A DNA stretch of 64,000 bases from an uncultured Solirubrobacterales bacterium (GCA_937128795.1 CAKZMQ010000001.1:62001-126000), one strand, 5' to 3'. Numbered from the stretch's first letter, positions 25,473 through 34,272 are shown. Notes: generated by a model from the letters alone, not told the origin. Numbers and translations: made by a program.

Positions 25473-26458
25473 CAACCAGCCCTACGCAACAGGTAGAGGA
25501 ACATCGGCACACCGATCAACACCATGAACGGCCCCACGGGTAGCTCGATCGGCGCAGCGACGACGCGCGCAAGTGTGTCTCCGGCGAGCAGCAGCGTCGC
25601 CCCTGCGAGCGCAGATACGGGGACGACGTAGGTGTGACTGGAAGTCCCCGCAGCCATGCGCACAAAATGCGGAACCACTAGCCCGAGAAAGGCGAGCAGA
25701 CCAGCCAGGGACGCCGCCGAGGCTGCGAGCAGTGCTGCGGCAACCCCCGCGATCAGGCGAATCAATCGCGGCTTCGTACCGAGCGAAGCCGCAACCTCAT
25801 CGCCGAGCGAGAGCCGGTCGAGCGGACGCATCAGTCCGATCGCGAGGACGAAACCGATCGCAAAATAGGGCCAGACGGCCTTTAGATCGCCCCATCCGTC
25901 TGAGGTCAGGCTGCCGGCAATGAAAAACAGCACCGACGGCACGCGATCGGGATAGGCGGTGAGGATCGCGGTGGTGCCGGCGCCGAACATCGCACCGATC
26001 GCGATTCCCGCGAGAATCAACTTGCTGACCGACCCGCGATTGGCGCCCGACCAGGCAACGGCGAAGACCAGCCCTGCGGCCAGCAGTCCAAAAAACAGTG
26101 CGCCAACCGGCAGCAGCGCGACCTGTGCGGGGAAGAGGATGAGGATCAACACCGCGCCGAATCCTGCGCCGCCGGTCACGCCGACGATGTCCGGTGACGC
26201 GAGCGGGTTGTTGAGCGCGCCCTGTAACAGCGCACCTGCAACCCCCAACGCGGCACCTACGACGATCGCCTCGCACGAGCGCGGAAGCCGGAGATCCAGG
26301 ACGATCTTCGACGTGGATTCCGAAACCTCGGACGCGCCGGTCAGTGCGTCGATCACTTGGCCGAATGGGATGCTCACCGCGCCGTAGGCGAGCGAAGCAA
26401 CGACCGCGACGCAAACCGCGACGACCAATCCGACGACTACGCCCGACTTGCGCGCCAC
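25472..26458 (-). CDS. FecCD/BtuC-family permease (HmuU-like)
   Basis: 328 residues with about ten membrane helices and FecCD signatures: RLPRSCEAIVVGAALGVAGALLQGALNNPLASPDIVGVTGGAGFGAVL and GLVVPHFVRM. It works as a dimer to carry heme or iron chelate inward. The gene is 10 bases from the substrate-binding protein gene and overlaps the ATPase gene, forming an hmuTUV-like operon. Confidence 0.9.
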   Translation of the reverse strand: MARKSGVVVGLVVAVCVAVVASLAYGAVSIPFGQVIDALTGASEVSESTSKIVLDLRLPRSCEAIVVGAALGVAGALLQGALNNPLASPDIVGVTGGAGFGAVLILILFPAQVALLPVGALFFGLLAAGLVFAVAWSGANRGSVSKLILAGIAIGAMFGAGTTAILTAYPDRVPSVLFFIAGSLTSDGWGDLKAVWPYFAIGFVLAIGLMRPLDRLSLGDEVAASLGTKPRLIRLIAGVAAALLAASAASLAGLLAFLGLVVPHFVRMAAGTSSHTYVVPVSALAGATLLLAGDTLARVVAAPIELPVGPFMVLIGVPMFLYLLRRAG

Positions 26459-26468
26459 GGCCTGATGA

Positions 26469-27401
26469 CTACCAGTTCTTCAGAAACTGCGTACGTACAC
26501 GCTTGATCGAATGGCCGACGTCAATGTTCGGCTGTAGAAACGCATCGTCGAGCGTCACGTAGACGCGACCCATCTTGACTGCCTTCGTCGTGCTCCAGGC
26601 CGGATTGCTCTTGAGGTGGTCACTGATTGATGGAATGTCAGAAGCGTTGCCGTGCGGCACGGCGATGATCACGTCGGGATCCTTCTGGATGACGTACTCG
26701 TCCGACACCTTCACGAATCCGCCGGAGTCGCGCAGCTCGCCGCCGAGCAGTCTGCCGCCTGCGGCCTTGACGATCGATCCACCCCAGCTGTTGCTGACGA
26801 AGACGTATGGCGTACGGCCGACGCCGAGCACCATCAAAACCGTCGGCCGCTTCTTGATCGGTCTACGGGTCTTCGCGTATTTGATCTCGCGCTTGACCTT
26901 TTTGACCAACTTGTCCGTCAGACGCTTGTTGCCGTATGCCCGTCCGATCGAGCGAATCCGTGACGGAACCTGATTGGCCGTCTTGGCATCCATCTCGCGA
27001 ACCGTAATTGCAAGGTCGCGCATCGTCTTGGAGCCCTTGCGCCACGCCTGTGCGGTCAGAACTACGTCTGGATCGATTGTGGCGATCTGCTCCATGTTTG
27101 GTCCGTTGGGATGGCTGAGCGGAAGCTGTTTGACGCGCCTGAGGCGCCGCGACATGCCCTTGTTGCCGATCGCCATCTGACCGATCGCCACCGGACGCGC
27201 GCCGACATTTGCGAGCGTGTTCGCGCTGAATGCGGTCAGCGCCACGATGCGTTTTTTTGAAGCGGCGTCCGCGTGCTCAGCCGTCAGAAATGGGATCGCG
27301 AGAATCGCGACCAAAGCGATCGCGAAAGCCAGCACCGTCAGCCGACGCGCGCGATCGTTCGGGGTGCCTGCTTGGGCGTGCGGGTACATACGTGAATTCA
27401 T
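26469..27401 (-). CDS. Periplasmic-type heme/iron-binding protein (HmuT-like)
   Basis: 310 residues, class III (TroA/BtuF-like) binding protein: RIVALTAFSANTLANVGARPVAIG at the start of the mature part, the long connecting helix (~150-180), and IQKDPDVIIAVPHG in the second lobe. A cleavable signal (to ~47, HADAAS) is present but no lipobox cysteine, which is odd for a binding protein of a monoderm because nothing would hold it at the membrane. GAAGG at proper spacing supports ATG 27401. First gene of the import operon, 67 bases from iron box 3. Confidence 0.82.
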   Translation of the reverse strand: MNSRMYPHAQAGTPNDRARRLTVLAFAIALVAILAIPFLTAEHADAASKKRIVALTAFSANTLANVGARPVAIGQMAIGNKGMSRRLRRVKQLPLSHPNGPNMEQIATIDPDVVLTAQAWRKGSKTMRDLAITVREMDAKTANQVPSRIRSIGRAYGNKRLTDKLVKKVKREIKYAKTRRPIKKRPTVLMVLGVGRTPYVFVSNSWGGSIVKAAGGRLLGGELRDSGGFVKVSDEYVIQKDPDVIIAVPHGNASDIPSISDHLKSNPAWSTTKAVKMGRVYVTLDDAFLQPNIDVGHSIKRVRTQFLKNW

Positions 27402-27467
27402 GGGGAACCTTCGGGGATGATCTCGAGAGCGCGGGGGTAGTTCGCTGGAACCAACTCGAATCGGTCA

Positions 27468-27481
27468 TTAGGGTAGCCTAA
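27468..27481. promoter_or_regulatory. Iron box 3 (TTAGG-N4-CCTAA)
   Basis: The site reads TTAGGGTAGCCTAA in the 124-bp divergent gap between the hmuT-like gene and the ExbB-like gene. On the minus strand it contains TACCCT, a possible -10 box for the import operon. One regulator could therefore control both directions. Confidence 0.65.
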
Positions 27482-27525
27482 GTTCTTAGCCCCGCTGTTC
27501 TCACAATCCCTACCCTCACCTAACG

Positions 27526-28200
27526 ATGCGGATCGAAGACTTTCTATTCGAAGTGGCCGAAGTGCTGCTTTACCCAGTGCTGATTGCGGCTCTGCTGGCG
27601 ATTTTGATCGTCCTCGTCGAGCTGGGCGCACTCGCCGGTGAGGCGTATCGTCGCCGCGGACGCGGTGTCGAAAGGCTCGAATTCGGCATTGCCCATGTGA
27701 AGGCGTACTTGGGCGTCGGCGACACGCAATCCGCGCTCACGACAATCCGCACGCTCGGCTACAACAAGTCGATGCAGGAGGCGCTCGAAGCCCTGATCAT
27801 GCAGCGTGGTTTGCCGGACTCCGAAGACCGCATCGCCAAGCGACTCGCCGAGTACGACTACCGCTCGCTGAAGCGACTCGAGCGCACGCGCATTCTCGTG
27901 CGCATGGGCCCAGCCCTGGGACTGATGGGAACGCTGATCCCACTCTCACCGGCGCTGGCCGCGCTGGCCGACGGCGACGTCCAGCGTCTGACCGACGACC
28001 TGCGGGTCGCCTTCAGCGTGACCGTCGCCGGATTGCTCGTCGGAATGATCGCCTTCGCGGTTTCGCTCGTGCGAGACCGGCTCTACGCGCAGGATTTCTC
28101 AGATGTGGAATATGTGGCCGCGGCACTCGATGAGTTGCCGACACCGCCCGCGGTACACGCGAGCCAGCCGCACGCAGCCGCGACTGGAGTCACCGGATGA
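27526..28200 (+). CDS. MotA/TolQ/ExbB-family proton-channel protein
   Basis: 224 residues: N-terminal helix (~12-35, YPVLIAALLAILIVLVELGALAGEAY), a cytoplasmic part (~40-125), and two helices (~128-150 and ~162-185) with the conserved RMGPALGLMGTLIPLSPALAAL and VAFSVTVAGLLVGMIAF patterns of TolQ/ExbB/MotA. These proteins form proton-driven motors with an ExbD/MotB-type partner. The partner here is probably the overlapping DUF2149 gene. A TACCCT box ends 9 bases before the ATG. Its placement behind iron box 3 suggests a role in heme uptake. Confidence 0.82.
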   Translation: MRIEDFLFEVAEVLLYPVLIAALLAILIVLVELGALAGEAYRRRGRGVERLEFGIAHVKAYLGVGDTQSALTTIRTLGYNKSMQEALEALIMQRGLPDSEDRIAKRLAEYDYRSLKRLERTRILVRMGPALGLMGTLIPLSPALAALADGDVQRLTDDLRVAFSVTVAGLLVGMIAFAVSLVRDRLYAQDFSDVEYVAAALDELPTPPAVHASQPHAAATGVTG

Positions 28201-28553
28201 GCGTCAAGGTCTCGTCACGCGCCCGCACCCGCGAAGACCGCGGCGGCGACCCGCTCGACGGTTTGGTCAACCTCTTCGACCTCGGAATCGTGCTGGCGGT
28301 CGCCTTCCTTTTGGCCGCGCTTTCGTCGGTGAACCTTTCGACCGACGTTCTCCAGAACAAGACCTCATCGCCACAGAACGTCCCGAAGGATTCCGTGATC
28401 ACGTCGCCCGATGACACGATCGAGCAGATTCAGGTGCAGCCCGGCGAGACGGTCGTCGGTCGCGGAGAAAAGCTCGGCGAGGTCTACCGGCTGAACGACG
28501 GTCGCACCGTGATCGTAAAACCGCCCGGCGCAACCGGGGCGACTGGGCCTTAG
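28197..28553 (+). CDS. DUF2149 single-span protein (ExbD-like partner)
   Basis: 118 residues: short basic N-terminus, GGDPLDGLVNLFDLGIVLAVAFLLAALSS with one membrane helix (~28-46; the Asp residues before and in it could serve proton relay), and an outer domain (~60-110, GEKLGEVYRLNDGRTVIVKP). The tail PPGATGATGP is collagen-like. This topology copies ExbD/TolR. DUF2149 genes regularly follow MotA/TolQ/ExbB genes; here the two overlap by ATGA. Confidence 0.8.
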   Translation: MSVKVSSRARTREDRGGDPLDGLVNLFDLGIVLAVAFLLAALSSVNLSTDVLQNKTSSPQNVPKDSVITSPDDTIEQIQVQPGETVVGRGEKLGEVYRLNDGRTVIVKPPGATGATGP

Positions 28554-28559
28554 TCGCCC

Positions 28560-28736
28560 CTACTTCTTCGCGGCGTCCCTGAGTAGCGCGCGAGCCAACG
28601 GTTGTTTGATTTCTCGATGTCGAGGGATCGACAGAATGAGCCCGTGAGGCGTCAGCCAGATGTCGTGGCTCGAACCATGTCTGACGAACCAGCAGCCAAG
28701 CTGCTTCAGTTCACGCTCCAACGTGCGGCGCTTCAA
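28560..28736 (-). CDS. HicA-type mRNA interferase toxin (TTG start)
   Basis: 58 residues beginning MKRRTLERELKQLGCW. The double-stranded-RNA-binding-like HicA fold is shown by the catalytic stretch RHGSSHDIWLTPHG and by SIPRHREIKQPLARALLRDA. The TTG at 28736 overlaps the hicB stop (TTGA, 28733-28736), so translation is coupled. HicA cuts mRNA unless bound by HicB. The order hicB then hicA is the reverse of the usual one. The gene is easily missed because it is short and lacks ATG. It ends 6 bases from the DUF2149 stop. Confidence 0.88.
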   Translation of the reverse strand: MKRRTLERELKQLGCWFVRHGSSHDIWLTPHGLILSIPRHREIKQPLARALLRDAAKK

Positions 28737-28966
28737 GCGGTCAACTGAAATGCCAGATTCTCGTGACGCACGCCGACAGTTCCGTCGGCTTCATCATTCA
28801 GTTCTGCCTTCACCAAGAGAACCGTCCTCAGGGCATCGAGTATGTTCTCGCGAGCCTCTTCGTACGTCGCGCCCTGGGTATGAACACCAGGAAGTTCGAT
28901 TACGGAGGCCATGACCCAGCCGTCTTCGATGTCCTGGTAGCGAACTGTCAGTTCGAGATCTGCCAT
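28733..28966 (-). CDS. HicB-type antitoxin
   Basis: 77 residues. The partial RNase-H-like HicB fold is seen in VRYQDIEDGWVMASVIELPGVHTQGATYEEARENILDALRTVL. There is no C-terminal HTH or RHH domain (it ends after GVRHENLAFQLTA), so autoregulation would need another factor. ATG 28966 is chosen to begin at the conserved strand; a longer frame to 29002 is possible. It pairs with the overlapping HicA gene. Confidence 0.85.
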   Translation of the reverse strand: MADLELTVRYQDIEDGWVMASVIELPGVHTQGATYEEARENILDALRTVLLVKAELNDEADGTVGVRHENLAFQLTA

Positions 28967-29154
28967 CTGTTCGATGTTACGGGAAAACGTCATATCGGAC
29001 AAGCATGTAGATCGATTTGTTGTGATTCAAGACTGGTTTCAAACAAACTGGCAAACTGCTTCCAACGAATTCGTTGCTCCTACTCTCGTTCTGAAAGTAA
29101 TCTGAATCGGAACCGATCGGTCGTGTAGGCTTGTCCCGATTCTGGGGGATAATC

Positions 29155-30360
29155 ATGGGGGGAACAGGGATGTCGATTTCACGAACCGCCGCGATTGTCG
29201 TTACGTTGTCGCTCGCTTCAATACTGTTGCCCGTCTCTGCGTCCACGGCGGATGCCGCCGCTCGTTCGTGGGATCGACAGGTGACCGATTCAGTCGGTCG
29301 GATCGACATCGGGACGATCAGCAACACCGATTCCGCGATGGATGGTGACTTCGTCTATTGGTCCACACCCACGGGGAAGCGGCCGCTAAGCAAGCAATCA
29401 ATCTGGGTGTTGCGCCGGATGACGATCTCGACCGGCAAAGTTCGAACGATCGCCACGGTACGAAATGGCGTGTTCGGCAGCGTCCACGCGAACGCTGGCC
29501 GAGTCTCGTACTCAACCCATCGTCGCCAGCGATCGAGGCAAGGCGGGAAGCTGGTGACCACGAAATCGACGGTGTTCTCGATGGCTGCAACCGATCCGCG
29601 GCCAAAAGCACTCGTGTCGGGTTCGGCAGTCTCGCGGTTCGAGCTACGACGCCGGCGACGACGCAACGTCACAGATGTAGTCCGCACCTGCGGCAACTTG
29701 CCGATGCTTGTTGACGTTTCCGATACCGGTCAAACGCTGACCATCAGCCGCACGCTCCGCTGCCGCGGTTCGGCAGTTCTCCCCAGGTTTCGTTTATTCA
29801 AACCTGGATCGGCGACACCGGCGAATCTGGGTCTAGCTGGATCCAGCTTTCAAGCCGCCATTCGACAGGGCAAGCTCATAGATCTTGGAGATGACTATAA
29901 GGGGAATCGTCGGGCTTCGATAAAGAACTTGTCGACGGGTACCGTCAGTTTCCTACCTGACATTGGCGATTTCGCGAGTTTAATCACCAGCCCATTCGGC
30001 AGCTTCGCGATTCGTTCGTCCTTCTACACCAGTGATTCGGCTGGCACACAGCTCCGCGTGTATTCGCTCGACACTGGCGCGCGAACGGGACAATTCGTAT
30101 TCGATGATTCGCGCGAAATACACACGTTTGCTTTGTGTCCGGATGCGATCGCGCAGGTACGCGAGTCACTCTCCTCCACTTCGGCGGTTGTTTTCCGAGA
30201 CGCATCCGGCAAAGTTCTCGGCAGACAGAAACGAGCAGAGGGCGACTCCTTGATCCTGCGCGTGGCTTGCGTCGGTCGTACGGTCTCGATCGCCGAACTG
30301 CCTGCCGCGGCCGACGGCACGCTACGCAGTAAGCCGCGGTTGGTGAACTACGCGTTCTAA
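29155..30360 (+). CDS. Secreted beta-rich protein of unknown function
   Basis: 401 residues. A signal peptide ends near SASTADAAA; the mature part has repeated strands suggestive of a beta-propeller ([40 protein letters not shown]) but no known motif. Two cysteine pairs may form disulfides. GGGGGA (29144-29149) at good spacing supports ATG 29155; ATG 29170 is an alternative, directly at MSISRTAA. It is followed 11 bases later by aspartokinase, a chance neighbour by function. Confidence 0.65.
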   Translation: MGGTGMSISRTAAIVVTLSLASILLPVSASTADAAARSWDRQVTDSVGRIDIGTISNTDSAMDGDFVYWSTPTGKRPLSKQSIWVLRRMTISTGKVRTIATVRNGVFGSVHANAGRVSYSTHRRQRSRQGGKLVTTKSTVFSMAATDPRPKALVSGSAVSRFELRRRRRRNVTDVVRTCGNLPMLVDVSDTGQTLTISRTLRCRGSAVLPRFRLFKPGSATPANLGLAGSSFQAAIRQGKLIDLGDDYKGNRRASIKNLSTGTVSFLPDIGDFASLITSPFGSFAIRSSFYTSDSAGTQLRVYSLDTGARTGQFVFDDSREIHTFALCPDAIAQVRESLSSTSAVVFRDASGKVLGRQKRAEGDSLILRVACVGRTVSIAELPAAADGTLRSKPRLVNYAF

Positions 30361-30371
30361 TCTCACGTTCC

Positions 30372-31631
30372 GTGGGAGAAACGATTGTCATGAAGTTCGG
30401 CGGCACGTCCGTTGCCGATTCCGATCGCATCAAGAACGCCGCCCGACGGATCGTTGCTGCGCGCGAGGCCGGAAACCGTGTCGTCGCGGTTCTGAGCGCC
30501 CAGGGCAAGACCACTGACGCGCTCGTTTCGCAGGCCAACGAGATAAGCGAACGCCCGGTTACGCGCGAGATGGACATGTTGCTCTCGACCGGCGAGCGCA
30601 TCAGCTGCGCGCTCGCGGCGATGGCGATCCACGACCTCGGACACGAGGCGATCAGCCTCACCGGGTCGCAGGCGGGAATCCTCACGGACACTTCACACAC
30701 CAAGGCCCGCATCGTCGATGTGCGCGCCGACCGCATCGCCGCAGCGCTCGACGACAACAAGATCGTGCTGGTCGCCGGGTTTCAGGGTGTGTCGACCGAC
30801 TCGAAGGACGTCACCACGCTCGGACGTGGCGGCAGCGACACGACGGCCGTCGCAGTTGCCGCCGCGCTGAAGGCTGACGTCTGCGAGATCTACACCGACG
30901 TCGATGGCGTCTTCAATGCCGACCCACGGATCGTGCCGAACGCGCGCATGCTGCCAGTCGTCAGTTTTGAAGAGGTGCTCGAGATGAGCGCGTCGGGCGC
31001 CGGCGTCCTGCAGCTGCGCTCAATCGAGTACGCCAGAAATCACGGAGTGAGGATTCACTGCCGATCCAGTTTTCACGACCGCACAGGTACGATGGTCGTC
31101 TCTCAGGAGGAAACGATGGAGCAGCCACTAGTCACAGCAGTCACACACGCAACCAACGAGGCGCGCGTGACCGTGCGCGGTGTTCCCGACCGTCCAGGCG
31201 TCGCCGGTGAGTTGTTCACGAAACTCGCCGACGCGAACATCAACGTCGACATGATCATTCAGAACGAGTCGATGGGGATGGACCACCCGGCCGAAATGAC
31301 CTTCACGGTGCCCAAGGATGACCTCGCCGTCGCACTCGACACGCTCCACGCAATGGGCGAGTTCGATGACGTCGACAGTGACCCCTCAATGGGCAAAGTC
31401 AGCGTGATCGGTGCGGGCATGCGCTCACATCCGGGCGTCGCCGCAAAGGTTTTCACCGTGCTCGGCCAGCAGGGCATCAACCTCGAAATGATCAGCACCT
31501 CGCCGATCAAGATCTCTTGCGTGATCGACGGCGAACGCGTTGGGGACGCCGTAAAGGCGCTGCACGATGCATTTGAGCTCGGCGTGGCCGAAGAGCAGGC
31601 AACCGGCGACTTCCGCCCGGTCGCCCCCTAG
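30372..31631 (+). CDS. lysC: Aspartate kinase (alpha subunit)
   Basis: 419 residues: kinase domain ([13 protein letters not shown], ~8-20; [29 protein letters not shown]) and two ACT domains (~262-335 and ~343-405). It phosphorylates aspartate, the first step to lysine, threonine and methionine. GTG 30372 gives an N-terminus that aligns with the family. The ACT repeats bind lysine or threonine for feedback control. An internal start (31116) should make a beta subunit, as in Corynebacterium and Bacillus. asd follows after 14 bases. Confidence 0.95.
   Translation: MGETIVMKFGGTSVADSDRIKNAARRIVAAREAGNRVVAVLSAQGKTTDALVSQANEISERPVTREMDMLLSTGERISCALAAMAIHDLGHEAISLTGSQAGILTDTSHTKARIVDVRADRIAAALDDNKIVLVAGFQGVSTDSKDVTTLGRGGSDTTAVAVAAALKADVCEIYTDVDGVFNADPRIVPNARMLPVVSFEEVLEMSASGAGVLQLRSIEYARNHGVRIHCRSSFHDRTGTMVVSQEETMEQPLVTAVTHATNEARVTVRGVPDRPGVAGELFTKLADANINVDMIIQNESMGMDHPAEMTFTVPKDDLAVALDTLHAMGEFDDVDSDPSMGKVSVIGAGMRSHPGVAAKVFTVLGQQGINLEMISTSPIKISCVIDGERVGDAVKALHDAFELGVAEEQATGDFRPVAP
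31116..31631 (+). CDS. Aspartate kinase beta subunit from internal start
   Basis: Inside the aspartokinase frame an ATG at 31116 (codon 249) is preceded by a perfect AGGAGG (31105-31110) with 5-base spacing, a better ribosome site than that of the full gene. Starting here gives 171 residues made of both ACT domains. Corynebacterial LysC makes a 172-residue beta subunit from the same place and assembles as alpha2beta2. The match in place and size makes this strong by analogy. Confidence 0.75.
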   Translation: MEQPLVTAVTHATNEARVTVRGVPDRPGVAGELFTKLADANINVDMIIQNESMGMDHPAEMTFTVPKDDLAVALDTLHAMGEFDDVDSDPSMGKVSVIGAGMRSHPGVAAKVFTVLGQQGINLEMISTSPIKISCVIDGERVGDAVKALHDAFELGVAEEQATGDFRPVAP

Positions 31632-31645
31632 GAAGTTGGGCCTGG

Positions 31646-32680
31646 ATGAGTTCTTTCAGAGTCGCTGTCGTTGGCGCCACCGGAGTGGTCGGCACGCAGA
31701 TGCTGCGCACGCTCGTCGAACGCGGATTTCCTGCGAGCGAGGTCGTGCCGATGGCATCGGCTCGCTCTGCTGGAAGCACGGTTTCGTTTGCCGGCGGTGA
31801 GCTGACGGTCGTCGAACTCGCGGACGGGAACATCGACGGCTTTGACATCGCGATCTTTTCAGCTGGGGCGTCCGTCTCGCGCGAGTGGGCACCGAAGTTC
31901 GGCGCCACCGGCGCGATCGTCGTCGACAACTCGTCGTGCTGGCGGATGGACGACTCGATCCCACTCGTCGTGCCCGAGGCGAACGCCGACGCGATGGACG
32001 TCGTTGCCACGGAAGGCCACTCGCGGATCATCGCCAACCCGAACTGCTCGACCGCTCAGATGATTGTGCCGCTGCGTGCGATTCATGAGGCTGCTGGTCT
32101 CAAGCGCCTCGTGGTCACCACGATGCAATCGGTCAGCGGTACCGGCAAGGCCGCGATCGACGAGTTGCGCGCCGAGGTGGCCGCGATCGTCAACGACCAG
32201 AGCCTGCCGGCTCCGCGCAGCTACCCGCACCAGATCGCGTTCAACGTGCTGCCTCAGGCCGGTTCGTTCAAGGACGGCGACGACTACACGGACGAAGAAC
32301 GCAAGCTGATCAACGAGACGCGCAAGATCATGTCGCTACCGGATCTTTCGATCAGCGCGACCTGCACCCGCGTTCCGGTGTTCGTGGGCCACAGTGAATC
32401 GGTCAACGTTCAGACCGAACGCCCGCTCAGTGCCGACCAGGCTCGCGCGATTCTCGAATCGCAGTCCGGTGTGCGCGTCGTGGACGACCCCGCGGGCGCG
32501 AAGTACCCGATGGCGATCGACGCCGAGGGCGACGGCGACGTGCTCGTCGGTCGCATCCGCGAGGACGACTCCGCCGAGAACTGCCTGAACCTCTTTGTCG
32601 TCGGCGACAACCTGCTCAAAGGCGCCGCGCTCAACGCGGTCCAGATCGCCGAAGCCTTGGTCCAGCGCAAGCTGGTTTGA
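31646..32680 (+). CDS. asd: Aspartate-semialdehyde dehydrogenase
   Basis: 344 residues. NADP-binding VGATGVVGTQML (~9-20), catalytic Cys 134 in NPNCSTAQM, and the substrate-binding stretch with the catalytic-type His in CTRVPVFVGHSESV (~235-248). It reduces aspartyl phosphate made by the upstream kinase; the two form an operon. Length and motifs are complete. Confidence 0.96.
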   Translation: MSSFRVAVVGATGVVGTQMLRTLVERGFPASEVVPMASARSAGSTVSFAGGELTVVELADGNIDGFDIAIFSAGASVSREWAPKFGATGAIVVDNSSCWRMDDSIPLVVPEANADAMDVVATEGHSRIIANPNCSTAQMIVPLRAIHEAAGLKRLVVTTMQSVSGTGKAAIDELRAEVAAIVNDQSLPAPRSYPHQIAFNVLPQAGSFKDGDDYTDEERKLINETRKIMSLPDLSISATCTRVPVFVGHSESVNVQTERPLSADQARAILESQSGVRVVDDPAGAKYPMAIDAEGDGDVLVGRIREDDSAENCLNLFVVGDNLLKGAALNAVQIAEALVQRKLV

Positions 32681-32687
32681 TCTGCGT

Positions 32688-32748
32688 AACTAAAGGAGCC
32701 TTTAGTTCGCGTAGTCCTATCTAAAGGTTTAGCCGCTATCCTTTAGTT
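32688..32748 (+). promoter_or_regulatory. Four AACTAAAGG half-sites upstream of fic
   Basis: Half-sites AACTAAAGG run as two inverted pairs: 32688-32696 with 32699-32707 (perfect 9-2-9), and 32719-32727 (ATCTAAAGG, one change) with 32740-32748 (spacer 12). The last ends two bases before the fic ATG. TATCCT (32737-32742), 8 bases before the ATG, may be the -10 box of a leaderless transcript. Autoregulation by the Fic protein's C-terminal winged helix is likely. Confidence 0.75.
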
Positions 32749-32750
32749 AT

Positions 32751-33938
32751 ATGGATGCAAGTCAGTTTGTTTCAGCCAGAGCAGGGCGTGTGGTTACGGT
32801 TCAGTCCGGAACGGACGGCTACGCAGCGTTTTTCCCCAATCCGCTGCCCCCCAATCCTCCAATCGAGTTTGACGGCGAGTTGGCACAACTGATCGATTCT
32901 GCAAATCACGCGCTGGGCAAACTCGACGGTGTGACGGTTGCATTGCCAGATCCAGACGCGCTCCTTTATGCGTTCATACGCAAGGAGGCAGTTCTTTCCT
33001 CGCAAATCGAGGGAACGCAATCGTCGATTTCGGAGCTCCTGTTGTTCGAGAATGATGCTGCGCCAGGAGTTCCGGCCGACGACGTACGACAGACAGCGAA
33101 CTACTTAGGTGCAATCCACGACGGACTCGCGACGATTCGTTCAGGCCAATTGCCGATCTCCAGCCGTCTCTTGCGAGAGCTTCACACAAGGCTGGTATCG
33201 AACACTCGTGGCGCTGACAAGCAGCCGGGCGAATTCCGTACGTCGCAGAACTGGATCGGCGGGACGATGCCCGGTGACGCCGTCTTTGTTCCACCGCCGC
33301 ACCACGAAATTGCCACATGCATCGCAAACCTTGAACAGTTCGTTCACAGCGACAGCAGTCGTGCTCGGCCGCTGATCACAACAGCTATCGCTCACGCGCA
33401 GTTCGAATCCATTCACCCCTTTTTGGATGGAAACGGGCGGATCGGACGGCTGTTGATAACGCTGATTCTTTGCGACCAAGGCGTGCTGGAACGACCGATG
33501 CTTTACCTGAGTCTTTACTTCAAGGAGAACAGAGACGAGTACTACCGCCTGCTCCAACGAGTGCGAACGCACGGCGAATTCGAAGGCTGGCTCAAATTTT
33601 TTATGCGCGGTGTGGCCGAAGTTTCCACGTCGGTTACGCGCGCTACTAAGCAGCTGATCGACCTGACCGCGGAAGACCGAGAACGCGTGAGTGCGCTGGG
33701 TCGCGGGGCCTTGAGCGCATTGCGGGTACTCGATGTGCTTTCGCGCGATTTGGCGATTCGCGGGCCCGCGACAGCCAAGGAACTTGCGCTGAGCGAGCCA
33801 ACCGTCAATGGTGCGATCAAGTCGCTGGAGAATCTCGGCATTGCTGAAGAGGTAACTGGCCACTCAAGGAACCGAGTTTTCACCTATCCCGCATACCTGA
33901 AGATCGTCAGCGAGGGGACGATTCCACTGGCAAACTGA
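32751..33938 (+). CDS. Fic-domain AMP transferase with N-terminal inhibitory helix and C-terminal wHTH
   Basis: 395 residues. The Fic motif HPFLDGNGRIGR begins at His 222, complete for nucleotide transfer. The class II inhibitory motif S/T-x3-E-G/N is seen as SSQIEG (Ser 83-Gly 88), so it carries its own brake. A Fic-N region (~10-95) precedes the core, and a C-terminal winged helix (~320-390; ATAKELALSEPTVNGAIKSLENLGIAEE) should bind DNA. It would modify target proteins with AMP or other nucleotides. The upstream half-site array is its probable operator. AT-rich promoter and isolated placement suggest an accessory gene. Confidence 0.9.
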   Translation: MDASQFVSARAGRVVTVQSGTDGYAAFFPNPLPPNPPIEFDGELAQLIDSANHALGKLDGVTVALPDPDALLYAFIRKEAVLSSQIEGTQSSISELLLFENDAAPGVPADDVRQTANYLGAIHDGLATIRSGQLPISSRLLRELHTRLVSNTRGADKQPGEFRTSQNWIGGTMPGDAVFVPPPHHEIATCIANLEQFVHSDSSRARPLITTAIAHAQFESIHPFLDGNGRIGRLLITLILCDQGVLERPMLYLSLYFKENRDEYYRLLQRVRTHGEFEGWLKFFMRGVAEVSTSVTRATKQLIDLTAEDRERVSALGRGALSALRVLDVLSRDLAIRGPATAKELALSEPTVNGAIKSLENLGIAEEVTGHSRNRVFTYPAYLKIVSEGTIPLAN

Positions 33939-33965
33939 AAGCGTGGGACTGTCTGTTTAACCGGT

Positions 33966-34271
33966 TCAGCGCCACCCCTCCTCGTCTGAGAAGTCGCCGG
34001 GTTCAAATGGCTTTGAGCCGCGTGACGCGATCTCTTCATTTGCCGCATCGAAGCGCTGCCGCAGTCGCGTCACGACCGTGGCGTAGACCATCACCGCCAA
34101 CACCGCCGCGGCGATCGCGAACGGCAGCGTCGACGGCTTGAACACAGCGATCACCGCGGTCGCGCCGAGGACGTAGATCAACACCATGCGTGCGAGCTTT
34201 CGCACGACCGTGAAGCCCGCGTCGAAATCGTCCGCCGAGAGCGGCGAGCGAAGTTCTGGTGGAACGGTCAC
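33966..34271 (-). CDS. Small membrane protein, unknown
   Basis: 101 residues with two adjacent hydrophobic segments (~28-48 and ~50-68) between a charged N-terminus and an acidic tail (ending PGDFSDEEGW). It lies one base after the mscL stop, so is co-transcribed with it. No family recognised. Confidence 0.65.
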   Translation of the reverse strand: MTVPPELRSPLSADDFDAGFTVVRKLARMVLIYVLGATAVIAVFKPSTLPFAIAAAVLAVMVYATVVTRLRQRFDAANEEIASRGSKPFEPGDFSDEEGWR

Positions 34272-34272
34272 T

